A stretch of DNA of 64,000 nucleotides from NCBI GenBank assembly GCA_002507565.1, contig MOXJ01000015.1, forward strand, positions 1-64,000. Direction: 5' to 3'. The DNA is from Candidatus Reconcilbacillus cellulovorans (lineage in GTDB: Bacteria > Bacillota > Bacilli > Paenibacillales > Reconciliibacillaceae). Below, piece by piece: positions 42,132 through 51,338 of the stretch (its first letter is position 1; each line of letters opens with the position of its first letter). The position numbers and the translations under genes are program-made. The notes beneath the pieces were generated by a model. It searched no databases. It had not been told where the DNA came from and saw only the letters and a program-made list of their open reading frames with translations.

Positions 42132-44966
42132 TTACGGATTTTGAACTATGACTTTGAACGAAATAGACTTACCGTTTTGAGTTACAGCCGTAACAGTATA
42201 GGTCCAACCTACTTGCAATCCTTGCAAGGAGGTTCCGTTACCCACAAGATTACCATTTACATCACGCACATTGGACACAAAGACGTTTGCAAATTTCGAA
42301 GCCGTTGTCATCTCGACTCCGTATTGGTCGGTGACTTTCACGGCATCGACGGCCACGTTGAAAGCGTTAGCTGCATTAGCCAAAGCAACCTTTACATACC
42401 CACTACCCTGTTCCCACGCAACTCCGTTCTTACGCAATTCCAACGTAGCGGCTTCAGGCGGTGCTATACTAGCTACAACGGATTTCGTAATGACTTGCGA
42501 ACCAGAATTTGTATTGCCAGTCACTACGACCGTGAAAGTTTTTTCTTGAGGATCACCGCTCCAAGCGTTCGCATATACCGAATCAGTTGCGGAATCGTAC
42601 CCAAGATCCCCTGTCACATAAACATTATAGTAGCTCGTGTCAGCCTCCGGAATTGCGACCTTGGTTCCGTCTGCTAATAGACCCGTTACGTCAAGCGCTT
42701 TACGATGGTCAGTATTCCCGTTCGCATACAGCTTCGGAATATCCGCCACTTCATAACCGACAATTTCGTCGCGCTTGACCGTACGGACCGTAAATGTATA
42801 GTCGCTATTCGGCACGACTGAGTTGTCGGAAGCTTTAATAAGCTTCAAGCGGAAGGTTGTCGATCCATTAGTTGTACCCTGTAGTTCAATCGACTTCACA
42901 TTGTTATCGATTGTGTAATTATTATTGTTATTCACGCAGTTAATAAGCGTGCCAGACGGAACCACATTATTAGCACCAGAGTCGATCGACAACTGGACGC
43001 AATAAGCACCTTTAATGTCCTCTACCGTCTTGCTCCGGCCATATTGGTCATAAATTTTGATTTTATCACGGTTAATCGTTGTTTTCGCACCAGGAGCAAG
43101 CGCATACTTCAGCTCATCCACGCCGCTGATAACTTCAGGCTTCAAATCGGGTTGTACCGTGAATTGAAGCTGAGTAAATTTAAAGGTTTGCGTCTGAACC
43201 GTCATGTACACGGTTGTCGAACTGGTAACGTTCGACGGCGCAGAATACTTGAATTTTACTTTCCCTGTTGCATAATCTTTTTCAAAACTATAGGTACCCT
43301 GCGTAACCGACACATTTAATGCCTGGAATGCACTCAAAGCAGTAACTTCTTTACCGTATTGATCGAGGGCCGTATAAGGAATTTCGACCGTTTCGCCGCC
43401 CACGACCAACGCCGGCGCTTCAAGCGTCAACGTGTCGATCTTGGAGCTGTCCTTGACGGTAATTTGGATAGAACCAGAACGACCGGTTGTCTTCGAGTAG
43501 ATGAAGACTTGCGACACGCCGGCAGACTGTGTTGGTGTTCCGTTCTTAAGCCGCAACGCCACCTTGGACGAACCGTCTACCGACACTGTCGTAAAATTGG
43601 CTTCTCCCTTCGTTGCATCCGACCAATCGACATTGATAACAGACGTATTGGTGACATTCACCACCACGTCGTTTTTAATATAAGTCACGTCACTCACAGT
43701 GTTACCATACTGGTCTTTCGCGGTAACGAGCAGATAGAACTGTTCAGTGTTCAAATCCGTGCTCGCGTCGATTTCAGTCTTACCATTCGAATTATAAAGT
43801 TTGTCAATGGTGATGTCGGCAACGCGAGCAGGTGTCGCCACCGTATAAGTCGCTGCAGCATAGACACCCGTATCTTTGTGGACGGCGCTGACAGTCACTT
43901 TCGTATCGATCAAGAAAGCAGTATTGGATTGAATCGTTACCTTACCCGTATTGTCTACAGTAGTCGTCGGGTATCCGCTGCTCACACTCAATTTGTTATT
44001 GTCGACAACGCTCTTCGTGATTTCTTCATTGTATTGGTTGTAAACCTTAAGCCATGCATAAACGATATTCGGATTATTGCGGTCTTGCGGAGCCTTATCA
44101 CCTACAAATTCAATCCGCGAGACCTTTTCATCCTCCACCGAAACCGTAGCCTGTAGCGGATTGGCTTCGACTCCGGAAACGGTAACTGTGTAATCACCTT
44201 TCGTAAGATTGGTAACAAGCTCGATCGTCGCTGTCTTTTTATCATCGGAATACGTGATCTTAGCGATGTTGATTTGGATCGAGCCTTTTTTCAGTGAGAC
44301 TTGAGCTTTCGACGTATCGACCGCCTTGCTGAACTTCACTTCCAGCTTCTTCGCGCCGACGGCCTTGAAGGATTCGATCTTCGTGACCTTCTTGCCTTCC
44401 TCAATCTCGCGGGCCTGATATGTAGCCGTCACGAGAACTTCGCGCTTCGCAGGAACGGTGTAGTCGCTCGAAGCCGGAAGCAGGCCGGCTTTCACCGCGG
44501 CGGCGACGTAGCCTTTCGCCCAATCGGACACTTTGCCGGACACCGCGTCGGTCGACTGCTCGAGGTCGAGCGCTTCGACGACCAGCTTCGCCAGCTGTTC
44601 CAGCGTCACCTCGTTGTCCGGAGCGAACAGAGGCGGATTGTCGCTCACGCCGTCGACGAGACCGGCACGTTTTGCCGCTTCGATGTAACCCGCGGCCCAG
44701 TGGCCCTTCACGTCGTCGAACGAAGGCGTGTCGCTAACTTCCTGCAGCCCCAGTAGCTTCACGATGACTTTCGTGAACTGCGCGCGCGTCATGTTCGCAT
44801 CGAGCTGTGCACCCTGACCGGTGCCGTCGGCATCGAAAATGCCGGCGTCCACGAGCGCCTGCCATTTCTGTTCCGTCGTCAGCTCGGCGCCGAACGCGAC
44901 CGGAGCGAATGCGGACAAGGTCATGCTTGCTGCCAGAAAGACGGAAAGACGTTTTCTGCTCTTCAC
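42132..44966 (-). CDS. S-layer protein with N-terminal SLH domains
   Basis: A 944-residue exported protein. A signal peptide (residues 1-26, ending AFG) is followed by SLH modules to about residue 180 (MTRAQFTKVIVKLLG, HWAAGYIEAAKRAGLVDG, VSDWAKGYVAAAVKAGL). These bind pyruvylated wall polymer. The rest is a chain of Ig-like beta domains with recurring DQYG motifs, as in crystalline surface-layer proteins. It starts with GTG at 44966 after GAGGAGG. A strong promoter with a leader of about 200 bases and a perfect terminator suggest very high expression. The SLH part is GC-rich, while the region downstream of about residue 200 is noticeably A/T-richer, suggesting that the exposed part was exchanged. 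Confidence 0.88.
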   Translation of the reverse strand: MKSRKRLSVFLAASMTLSAFAPVAFGAELTTEQKWQALVDAGIFDADGTGQGAQLDANMTRAQFTKVIVKLLGLQEVSDTPSFDDVKGHWAAGYIEAAKRAGLVDGVSDNPPLFAPDNEVTLEQLAKLVVEALDLEQSTDAVSGKVSDWAKGYVAAAVKAGLLPASSDYTVPAKREVLVTATYQAREIEEGKKVTKIESFKAVGAKKLEVKFSKAVDTSKAQVSLKKGSIQINIAKITYSDDKKTATIELVTNLTKGDYTVTVSGVEANPLQATVSVEDEKVSRIEFVGDKAPQDRNNPNIVYAWLKVYNQYNEEITKSVVDNNKLSVSSGYPTTTVDNTGKVTIQSNTAFLIDTKVTVSAVHKDTGVYAAATYTVATPARVADITIDKLYNSNGKTEIDASTDLNTEQFYLLVTAKDQYGNTVSDVTYIKNDVVVNVTNTSVINVDWSDATKGEANFTTVSVDGSSKVALRLKNGTPTQSAGVSQVFIYSKTTGRSGSIQITVKDSSKIDTLTLEAPALVVGGETVEIPYTALDQYGKEVTALSAFQALNVSVTQGTYSFEKDYATGKVKFKYSAPSNVTSSTTVYMTVQTQTFKFTQLQFTVQPDLKPEVISGVDELKYALAPGAKTTINRDKIKIYDQYGRSKTVEDIKGAYCVQLSIDSGANNVVPSGTLINCVNNNNNYTIDNNVKSIELQGTTNGSTTFRLKLIKASDNSVVPNSDYTFTVRTVKRDEIVGYEVADIPKLYANGNTDHRKALDVTGLLADGTKVAIPEADTSYYNVYVTGDLGYDSATDSVYANAWSGDPQEKTFTVVVTGNTNSGSQVITKSVVASIAPPEAATLELRKNGVAWEQGSGYVKVALANAANAFNVAVDAVKVTDQYGVEMTTASKFANVFVSNVRDVNGNLVGNGTSLQGLQVGWTYTVTAVTQNGKSISFKVIVQNP

Positions 44967-45174
44967 GTTCGTTTCTCCTCCTCGAACTCTCTTCTGCTGA
45001 ATGATACGGGATGTTGGGAAGAACGGTAAGCCCGAACCTCGCATCGTCGGTTTCACCCCCTTCCTCGGCTCGGCCTACGCTTGCTCTGTACGATGGTCAA
45101 CCCGCGCGCGGGCGGCGCGGATGAACCGGGGCCGCGCGCGGTCTGCGGTCGTCGCGGTGTGACACCACTCTCAC

Positions 45175-45203
45175 ATTATACAACGCCTCAATCGACGAGT
45201 AAA
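45175..45203 (-). promoter_or_regulatory. sigma-A promoter of the S-layer gene
   Basis: Minus-strand TTTACT (45198-45203) and perfect TATAAT (45175-45180), spacing 17. Transcription would start near 45168, giving a leader of about 200 bases before the GTG at 44966. The gap 44967-45335 shows no gene; it holds this promoter and the long GC-rich leader. Confidence 0.7.
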
Positions 45204-45335
45204 GAGATTCCGGGCGCCAACACCGCTTCCGCGGTCATCCCCCTTGCGGCTTACCCTTCGTATCGCCGCATCCACTGTATTAAACGCGCGACCGTCGAAA
45301 AAGTTGCGGCGGCCCCGCAGAAATTTTTGCAATTC

Positions 45336-48300
45336 TCACGGGATCTTCTTCTGGTCCTTCATCACGCGCAGGGCGATCATCGCCGCTTCAGCGCGCGTCA
45401 TCGTCTGTAGCGGGTCGAAATAGAACGTCGGCTTGCGCTGCCCGGGCACGAGCACGTTCTGCTTGCCCTCGATGAACCCTTTTTTCACAACCGCCTCGAC
45501 GGCCGGACGCGCATAAATGTCGATCAGGTTCGCGTCGGTGAACTGCTTCTGCAAGTTCGCCAGCACCTTTTTGTCGTCGGTGTTCAGCTTCAGGTCGGCC
45601 GCCCGTGCGATCATGACCGCCGCATCCTGCCGGCTGATAGGCGCCGCCGGCGAAAACCGGTTGAACGCCGTGCCGCGCACGATGCCCGCCCGCGCCGCCG
45701 TCTCGATGTACTTGTATTCCCACAACCCTTTCGACGAGTCGGTCGGGTCGGCCGTCGGTACGTCGGTAAACGTCGGTTGTCCCTCGTAATTCAGCGGGAT
45801 TTCGAATATCTTGACCAGCAGCGTCGCGAATTCGCCGCGCGTGATCGGCTCGTTCGGGCTGAACGACTCGCTCGTCTTGTTCAGCATGAGCCCTTTCGAG
45901 AACATCGTGTCCAGCGCGTCGCGCGCCCACGGATGGCTCGTCACGTCGTTGAAGCTGTTGTCCATGTACATGACGCGATAATAGCCGAACTCCTCGATCG
46001 GCACCGTGATCGTGTTGTTTTTCGGATCGACGACGCCGCCGATGTTGCGCCAGCCGGAGACGCGGACGCCGCGGTAATCGGTATAGGTGTCGAAATGGAA
46101 CACCGTCACGTACCGCCAGGCGTTGTCGCGGATGTTCGGATCGAACTTCAGCGTCAGCGTGCCGCGTTCCGTCGGCACGAACTCTTCGGAATCCGCTCGC
46201 AGATAAAAGACGTCTGCATCGTACGGATCGCGCCCGCTGCCGACAAGCGCGGACTGCGCGTAATCCCGCTCCGACTGCCCGAACGGCGCGCGGTCCTTGA
46301 CGGATCCGGCGTCGATCCAGTACAGCGGACTGGCCGGTCGGAACCGCACCGGTGACTGCAGCAGCACGCGACCTTGCGTTACCGTCGACGCGGTCGGCGA
46401 ATATTTCTCCCGGTCGACACGACCGTCGTCCGGATCGGCGATGCCGAACAGGATCTGTCGGTCGGCGGTGATGAGCGGCGTGCTGTCGGCCGGATTGTTG
46501 CGCTTGAGCTTCGTATCACGCGGGAATTTCAACTGCACGTCGCCGCCGAACACTTTCATCGACGCGTCGAGCGGCATTTTGATCGCGGCGCCCGGCACGT
46601 TCGTATCCGTATAGAAGGCAATGAACTCGCCGTTGACTTTCTGGTTGCCGCGAAACACCGTGAACTTGATCGGATTGGCGCCGCGCTTGAGATTGCGCGC
46701 TTCGTACAAGAACGTCTTGCGCGACGGATCGCTCGGATCGCGCGTCGCTTCGTCCTTGCCGAACACGACGCGGTCGGCGCCTTCGGCCTCGAGTTTGATG
46801 TTCAGGAAGTTCTGGTTGATGTTGACCTGATCTTTGCCCGCGGCGTTTTTGATGATCCTCGCCGGCTCCAGAATGCGGAACGGCAACGGCTGGCGCGTGA
46901 TCGTGATCGTCCGCGTCGCCATGCCGGTCTCGTTGCCGCCCGTCAGCTCGATGATCGTATCGCCGATCGGCTGCAGCCGGATGTGATACGTGTCGAACGT
47001 GCCCTGATCTCCGGACGTGTTGATCGTCTGCCAGAACCGTTGGACGTTCTCGGCGACGTCGCCGGGCTGTACTGAAACGGTGCCGTCGGTTCTCGCAACG
47101 ACGTTATATTCATGAAAAGCCGTACGCGGCTCGCCCTTGTCGTTCTTCGTGCGGACGGTGATCGTCAGCGTCTTGGCGTTGGCGAACGTGCCGGACAGCC
47201 GCACGTACGACTCGTTCGTCACGTATGTACCCGGCTGGGCGCCCGGACGGAAGGCGTTCGGGTCCGGCTGCGACGATCCGCTCGTCAGCGGATAGAGCGC
47301 GATGTCGCCGAACGTCGGGACTTCCTGGCGGAACACATAGAACGTGATCGTTTTCTCCGACACCGGACGTCCGGCCACGGACAGCCGGATGACGATCGTA
47401 TGCCGGCCGTCGGTCAGGCTGTCGACCTGTGCGGAAGGCAGATCGACCGTGAACGAACGACCGCTCGTCGGATTCGTAAACGGCACGCTGACGCCGTCGA
47501 GCAACACTTGGAGCGACGCGCCGCCCGCTCCGAATGAAGCGTTGACGAGCCGGCCGGTGACGCAGGCGGTCGAAGGCAGGCCGCAGCCGTCTTCTTGCGC
47601 CAGGTTTTTGACGATTTTCCCGTTCGGCAAGCTCGTCACGATGATGTACGGTACGCTGACGATATCGATCTGGTACGTGCGCACGCCGTCCGGATAAGCG
47701 ATAGGCCCGCTCGGGTCGGTCTTGTACGGTTCCACCGTCAGCGTATAAGCGCCGTCCGGAATCGTCTCGTCGATCGCAATGTCCGCGTACTTCGACCCCG
47801 ACGAGCCGGTCACGGCGGACACCGTCAGTTCGCGCTCCCGGTTTTGGCCAAGATAAGCCCGTACGCTCACCGTGTTGTCGTTGACGAACGCCCGCAGCTT
47901 CGACGGAAGTTCGGAAATCGTGTTGCGCGCCGTAGCGCTCAACTCCGGACCGGTCGAATCGTCGGGCAATACGGCATGGACGCGCTGCACGTAGGCGCCG
48001 CTCGGGTCCTGGTAGAAAAAGGTATATCCGTCCGTCACGCTGAAACCGTTGCCGTCGACGAACACGAACGTCACGGTCTGATTGCGCGCCGGACCGACGC
48101 CGCTCAGCTTTTGGGAAAACGTATAGGAAATATAGCTCGGTCGTCGCGTCAGTCCCGTCAGCGGCGGAGTGAGTTGGGACGGATCCGTTACGAAATTGAG
48201 CGTGACGGAACCGGAAAGCCCCGAGCTCGCCTGAAGCTGTCCATAGACGTACTTCGTCACGACCGTCGGCAGCTGGCTCTGGTCGAGATCGACCTTCAGC

Positions 48301-49184
48301 TTGCCGACCAGGCGCAAATCGGTCGACTGCACCGTCGGCGAAAACGCGAGATCGTGCTCCCTAAGCACGGTACAGTTATTGGGATCGAGCGGATCGCAGC
48401 TTAACTCCTGCAATTTCACGTCGTAGGCGAACGGCTTGCCGTTGTCGTAGACGAACGACCGCGTCGCGTAATACGTGTGCGAAGCGTTGCGCGCGATGAT
48501 CGTCAGCCGGTTCGTGCCGGGCCGGATCTTGAAATCGGTCTGGCTGCCCGACGTCAGGTTGACGTCTTCCAGCATGATGAAAAAGTCGCCGTTCGTCACG
48601 GTCGCAAAATGCGGCCGCGGGTCGCCTTCCAGCCGAAACTCGACTTCCGAGGCGTTCGGCGCCCGGCCGGTGATGAAAAACCGCTGCTTCGGCACGACCG
48701 GATAGACGCCGCCGTCGGCGAACGGTACGCCGTCGATTTGCAGATCGGTGATGCTGACGACCGGCGTGTACAGCACATACGCCGGCGCCGAGGAGACCGC
48801 GTTCGTATCGCCGTACTTGACGACGATCTGGTTTTTGCCCTCCGTCAGCGGCACGTTGAAAAACGTGATCTCATTTTCGCCGGTCTGCTGAGGCTTGTTG
48901 TTCTTCTCGACCACCGGCCCCGCGCCCGTCGTTAGGTTCGTCACTTCGTAATAAATGTTCTGATACTCCGTCGGGGCGATGCCGGTCACGCTGACGCGGA
49001 CGTTAATCGACGGCGTCGTCACGCGCGTGATTTGCGCGTCGTCCTGGCTTTTGCTCAGGTCCATGATGTTCAGCACCGTCGCCGCGTTCGCCGCCGGCAA
49101 GGGCGACACCAACCCGAACGCCATCGCCAGCGCAAATCCGAGATGAGCCCACCGTCTGCGGTTCCGCATGCGTGTCGACCTCAT
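45336..49184 (-). CDS. large exported protein with C-terminal SLH domains
   Basis: A 1282-residue surface protein. A signal peptide (about 1-35, ending ANA) is followed by about 1,000 residues of Ig-like/beta-sandwich repeats with no enzyme motif I can see, then three SLH modules at the C-terminus (about 1095-1282: HPWARDALDTMFSKGLML, ITRGEFATLLVKIF, ISRQDAAVMIARAAD, MTRAEAAMIALRVM). It is probably a wall-anchored structural or cohesion protein. Start: ATG 49184 after AAGGAGG. It lies upstream of the S-layer gene but has its own unit. Confidence 0.85.
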   Translation of the reverse strand: MRSTRMRNRRRWAHLGFALAMAFGLVSPLPAANAATVLNIMDLSKSQDDAQITRVTTPSINVRVSVTGIAPTEYQNIYYEVTNLTTGAGPVVEKNNKPQQTGENEITFFNVPLTEGKNQIVVKYGDTNAVSSAPAYVLYTPVVSITDLQIDGVPFADGGVYPVVPKQRFFITGRAPNASEVEFRLEGDPRPHFATVTNGDFFIMLEDVNLTSGSQTDFKIRPGTNRLTIIARNASHTYYATRSFVYDNGKPFAYDVKLQELSCDPLDPNNCTVLREHDLAFSPTVQSTDLRLVGKLKVDLDQSQLPTVVTKYVYGQLQASSGLSGSVTLNFVTDPSQLTPPLTGLTRRPSYISYTFSQKLSGVGPARNQTVTFVFVDGNGFSVTDGYTFFYQDPSGAYVQRVHAVLPDDSTGPELSATARNTISELPSKLRAFVNDNTVSVRAYLGQNRERELTVSAVTGSSGSKYADIAIDETIPDGAYTLTVEPYKTDPSGPIAYPDGVRTYQIDIVSVPYIIVTSLPNGKIVKNLAQEDGCGLPSTACVTGRLVNASFGAGGASLQVLLDGVSVPFTNPTSGRSFTVDLPSAQVDSLTDGRHTIVIRLSVAGRPVSEKTITFYVFRQEVPTFGDIALYPLTSGSSQPDPNAFRPGAQPGTYVTNESYVRLSGTFANAKTLTITVRTKNDKGEPRTAFHEYNVVARTDGTVSVQPGDVAENVQRFWQTINTSGDQGTFDTYHIRLQPIGDTIIELTGGNETGMATRTITITRQPLPFRILEPARIIKNAAGKDQVNINQNFLNIKLEAEGADRVVFGKDEATRDPSDPSRKTFLYEARNLKRGANPIKFTVFRGNQKVNGEFIAFYTDTNVPGAAIKMPLDASMKVFGGDVQLKFPRDTKLKRNNPADSTPLITADRQILFGIADPDDGRVDREKYSPTASTVTQGRVLLQSPVRFRPASPLYWIDAGSVKDRAPFGQSERDYAQSALVGSGRDPYDADVFYLRADSEEFVPTERGTLTLKFDPNIRDNAWRYVTVFHFDTYTDYRGVRVSGWRNIGGVVDPKNNTITVPIEEFGYYRVMYMDNSFNDVTSHPWARDALDTMFSKGLMLNKTSESFSPNEPITRGEFATLLVKIFEIPLNYEGQPTFTDVPTADPTDSSKGLWEYKYIETAARAGIVRGTAFNRFSPAAPISRQDAAVMIARAADLKLNTDDKKVLANLQKQFTDANLIDIYARPAVEAVVKKGFIEGKQNVLVPGQRKPTFYFDPLQTMTRAEAAMIALRVMKDQKKIP

Positions 49185-49289
49185 GGCTCCTCCTTGTGAC
49201 CGTCGGAAATGTCGGACGCGCGCCGTCCGCAGCCGTCTTGCGCAGCCGCGCGGCCGGACCGTCCTTCGTTGTCTATATCGGCAACGGCG

Positions 49290-49340
49290 AAAAAAAAATA
49301 AAGTCCCGGCGCCTTCCTTCCGAAAACGGCGTCCAGGACT
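49290..49340 (-). terminator. intrinsic terminator after tagO
   Basis: Minus-strand arms AGTCCTGGACGCC and GGCGCCGGGACT pair with small mismatches, followed by TTATTTTTTTTT. It ends the wall-polymer run, about 70 bases after the tagO stop. The rest of 49185-49406 shows no gene. Confidence 0.7.
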
Positions 49341-49406
49341 GAAGTCGCGGCGACTTCCCGCCGACACTCCCGCGTTTCGGCCGTCGAGAGTGCGACGTCC
49401 GAGCGT

Positions 49407-50513
49407 TTATTTGTTGCTGCGCGGACGGAAATTCCAGGAGAAAATTCGCGAAAACAGCTTAAGCAGCGGTCGGCGCGTTTTGCTGAAAATGCCGATCATT
49501 TCCGCGCCCACTTCCATCGCCAGCAGCAGCACCGCCACAATGATGACAGCCGCCCAATTCGCCGTCTGCGACAGAAGCAGCGCACACAGGCTGAAGAAGA
49601 GCGATATGCCGTAGATGACGACGACCGTCTGCCTATGCGACAGCCCGAGCTGTTGCAGGCAATGATGCAGATGCCCGCGATCCGGCAGCGAGATCGGCCG
49701 CCGGTTCAACACGCGCCGCACGATCGCGAAAAACGTATCGCCGAGCGGCACGGCCAAAATGACGATCGGCACGACGAACGACACGAGCGTCGCCTGCTTG
49801 AACCCGAGAATCGACAAGGTCGCCAGACTGAAGCCGAGGAAAAGCGCCCCCGAATCGCCCATGAAAATTTTCGCTGGGTGAAAATTGTGCACGAGAAACC
49901 CGAGCGTCCCGCCGAGCAACGCGGCGCTGAGCAGCACGACCGTCTCGTTGCCCATCAGGGCGGCCAACGCCAGAATCGTCGCGTTCGCGATCGCCGACAC
50001 ACCGGCCGCCAAGCCGTCCAGACCGTCGATCAGGTTGACGGCATTCGTCACGCCGACGATCCACAGAATCGTCAGCGGGATGCTGAGGAAGCTTGTCCCG
50101 ATTTCCGTGTCTCCGAACGGCACGTTGAGCAGCTCGATCCGGATGTCGCCGATCCAGACGGCGACGACCGCGGCGGCGATTTCCCCCAGAAGCTTTGCTT
50201 TCGGCGACAGGCCGAACCGGTCGTCGAGCGCGCCGATGAAAACGATAACCGCGCCGCCGAGCGCCAGTCCGAGCGCGACCTTCGGTGAAAAATCGGTCCC
50301 TTCCGCAAACGGTACAACAACCACCGCGGCGACGAGAAACGCGGCATAGATCGCAAGCCCGCCGAGCCGCGGCATGACGCGCGTATGTACCTTGCGGGCG
50401 TTCGGCACGTCGACGGCCCCGACTCGGAGCGCGAACGACCGCACGGCCGGCGTGAGCGCCAGCGAAAGCACGCCCGCCAACGCCGCCGCGGCGACAGCCA
50501 ACCAACCGATCAT
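49407..50513 (-). CDS. tagO: TagO/WecA-type undecaprenyl-phosphate sugar-1-phosphate transferase
   Basis: A 368-residue polytopic enzyme (about ten helices) that loads GlcNAc-1-phosphate (or a related sugar) onto undecaprenyl phosphate, the first step of wall teichoic acid or secondary wall polymer synthesis. Family motifs: GALDDRFGLSPKAKL, NAVNLIDGLDGLAAG, KIFMGDSGALFLGF and the loop RGHLHHCLQQLGL. It lies downstream of tagA, csaB and the DUF5693 gene, which fits supply of the polymer that SLH proteins bind. Confidence 0.9.
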   Translation of the reverse strand: MIGWLAVAAAALAGVLSLALTPAVRSFALRVGAVDVPNARKVHTRVMPRLGGLAIYAAFLVAAVVVVPFAEGTDFSPKVALGLALGGAVIVFIGALDDRFGLSPKAKLLGEIAAAVVAVWIGDIRIELLNVPFGDTEIGTSFLSIPLTILWIVGVTNAVNLIDGLDGLAAGVSAIANATILALAALMGNETVVLLSAALLGGTLGFLVHNFHPAKIFMGDSGALFLGFSLATLSILGFKQATLVSFVVPIVILAVPLGDTFFAIVRRVLNRRPISLPDRGHLHHCLQQLGLSHRQTVVVIYGISLFFSLCALLLSQTANWAAVIIVAVLLLAMEVGAEMIGIFSKTRRPLLKLFSRIFSWNFRPRSNK

Positions 50514-50540
50514 CGGTTTCTCCTTCCCCGCTCTGTTCCG

Positions 50541-51332
50541 TTATTTGTCATGGTCATGCGCGCTCCAATTATTATACTCGAGAATACGCCTGTTTTCCAG
50601 CAACACTTTGGCGACGAACGCCGGCAGCGCCGCCATACGCCGAATCCGATGCGGTTCCTGCAAAAGCCGGTACAGCCATTCCAGGCCGAGACGTTGCCAG
50701 GATGCCGGCGCACGCCTCAGCCGTCCGCTCAGCACGTCGAAACTGCCGCCGACGCCCATCATGACCGGCACGCCGAGGCGCTCCTTGTATCGGGCAAGCC
50801 ACGGATCCTGCCGGTCGGCGGATCGGCCGACGAACAGTAGATGCGGCTCGGCGCCGCGGATCGCCTCCACCACGGCGTCGTCCTCGTCGTCGGAAAAGTA
50901 ACCGTCGCGGACGCCGGCGACGACCATACCCGGAAACCGCCTCGCCAGGCGATCCACCGCCTCGCGCACGACGTCGTCCGCGGCGCCGAGAAAATAGACG
51001 CGCCACCTGCGCTCGTTCCCGACGGCCAGAAGCCGCAACATCAATTCGATGCCGGGCACCCGCTCCTTCACAGGCACCCCTGCGCGCGCGGCGGCCCAGA
51101 CGATGCCGGTGCCGTCGGGCACGACGAGATCCGCGGTGCGCAACATTTCCATATATCGCGGATCGCGCAGCCCGGCCATCACCATGATCGGGTTCACCGT
51201 GACGACGCGATGCGGCCGTCCCGTCTCTACTACGCGCGCCAAATATTCGACGGTCTCGTCCATACCAGCCCTCGATACCGGAATGCCGAACAACGGCACC
51301 GTCTCCGGCTTCGGCGGCCACGGTCCGCTCAT
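50541..51332 (-). CDS. tagA: WecG/TagA-family glycosyltransferase
   Basis: A 263-residue GT26-type enzyme that adds ManNAc (or similar) to the lipid-linked GlcNAc made by TagO. Motifs: VVTVNPIMVMAGLRDPRY, VVPDGTGIVWAAARAGVP, ERVPGIELMLRLL, and PHLLFVGRSADRQDPWL with VMMGVGGSFDVLSGRLRRAP. The start at 51332 lies 6 bases after the csaB stop. Confidence 0.9.
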   Translation of the reverse strand: MSGPWPPKPETVPLFGIPVSRAGMDETVEYLARVVETGRPHRVVTVNPIMVMAGLRDPRYMEMLRTADLVVPDGTGIVWAAARAGVPVKERVPGIELMLRLLAVGNERRWRVYFLGAADDVVREAVDRLARRFPGMVVAGVRDGYFSDDEDDAVVEAIRGAEPHLLFVGRSADRQDPWLARYKERLGVPVMMGVGGSFDVLSGRLRRAPASWQRLGLEWLYRLLQEPHRIRRMAALPAFVAKVLLENRRILEYNNWSAHDHDK

Positions 51333-51338
51333 GCCGAT

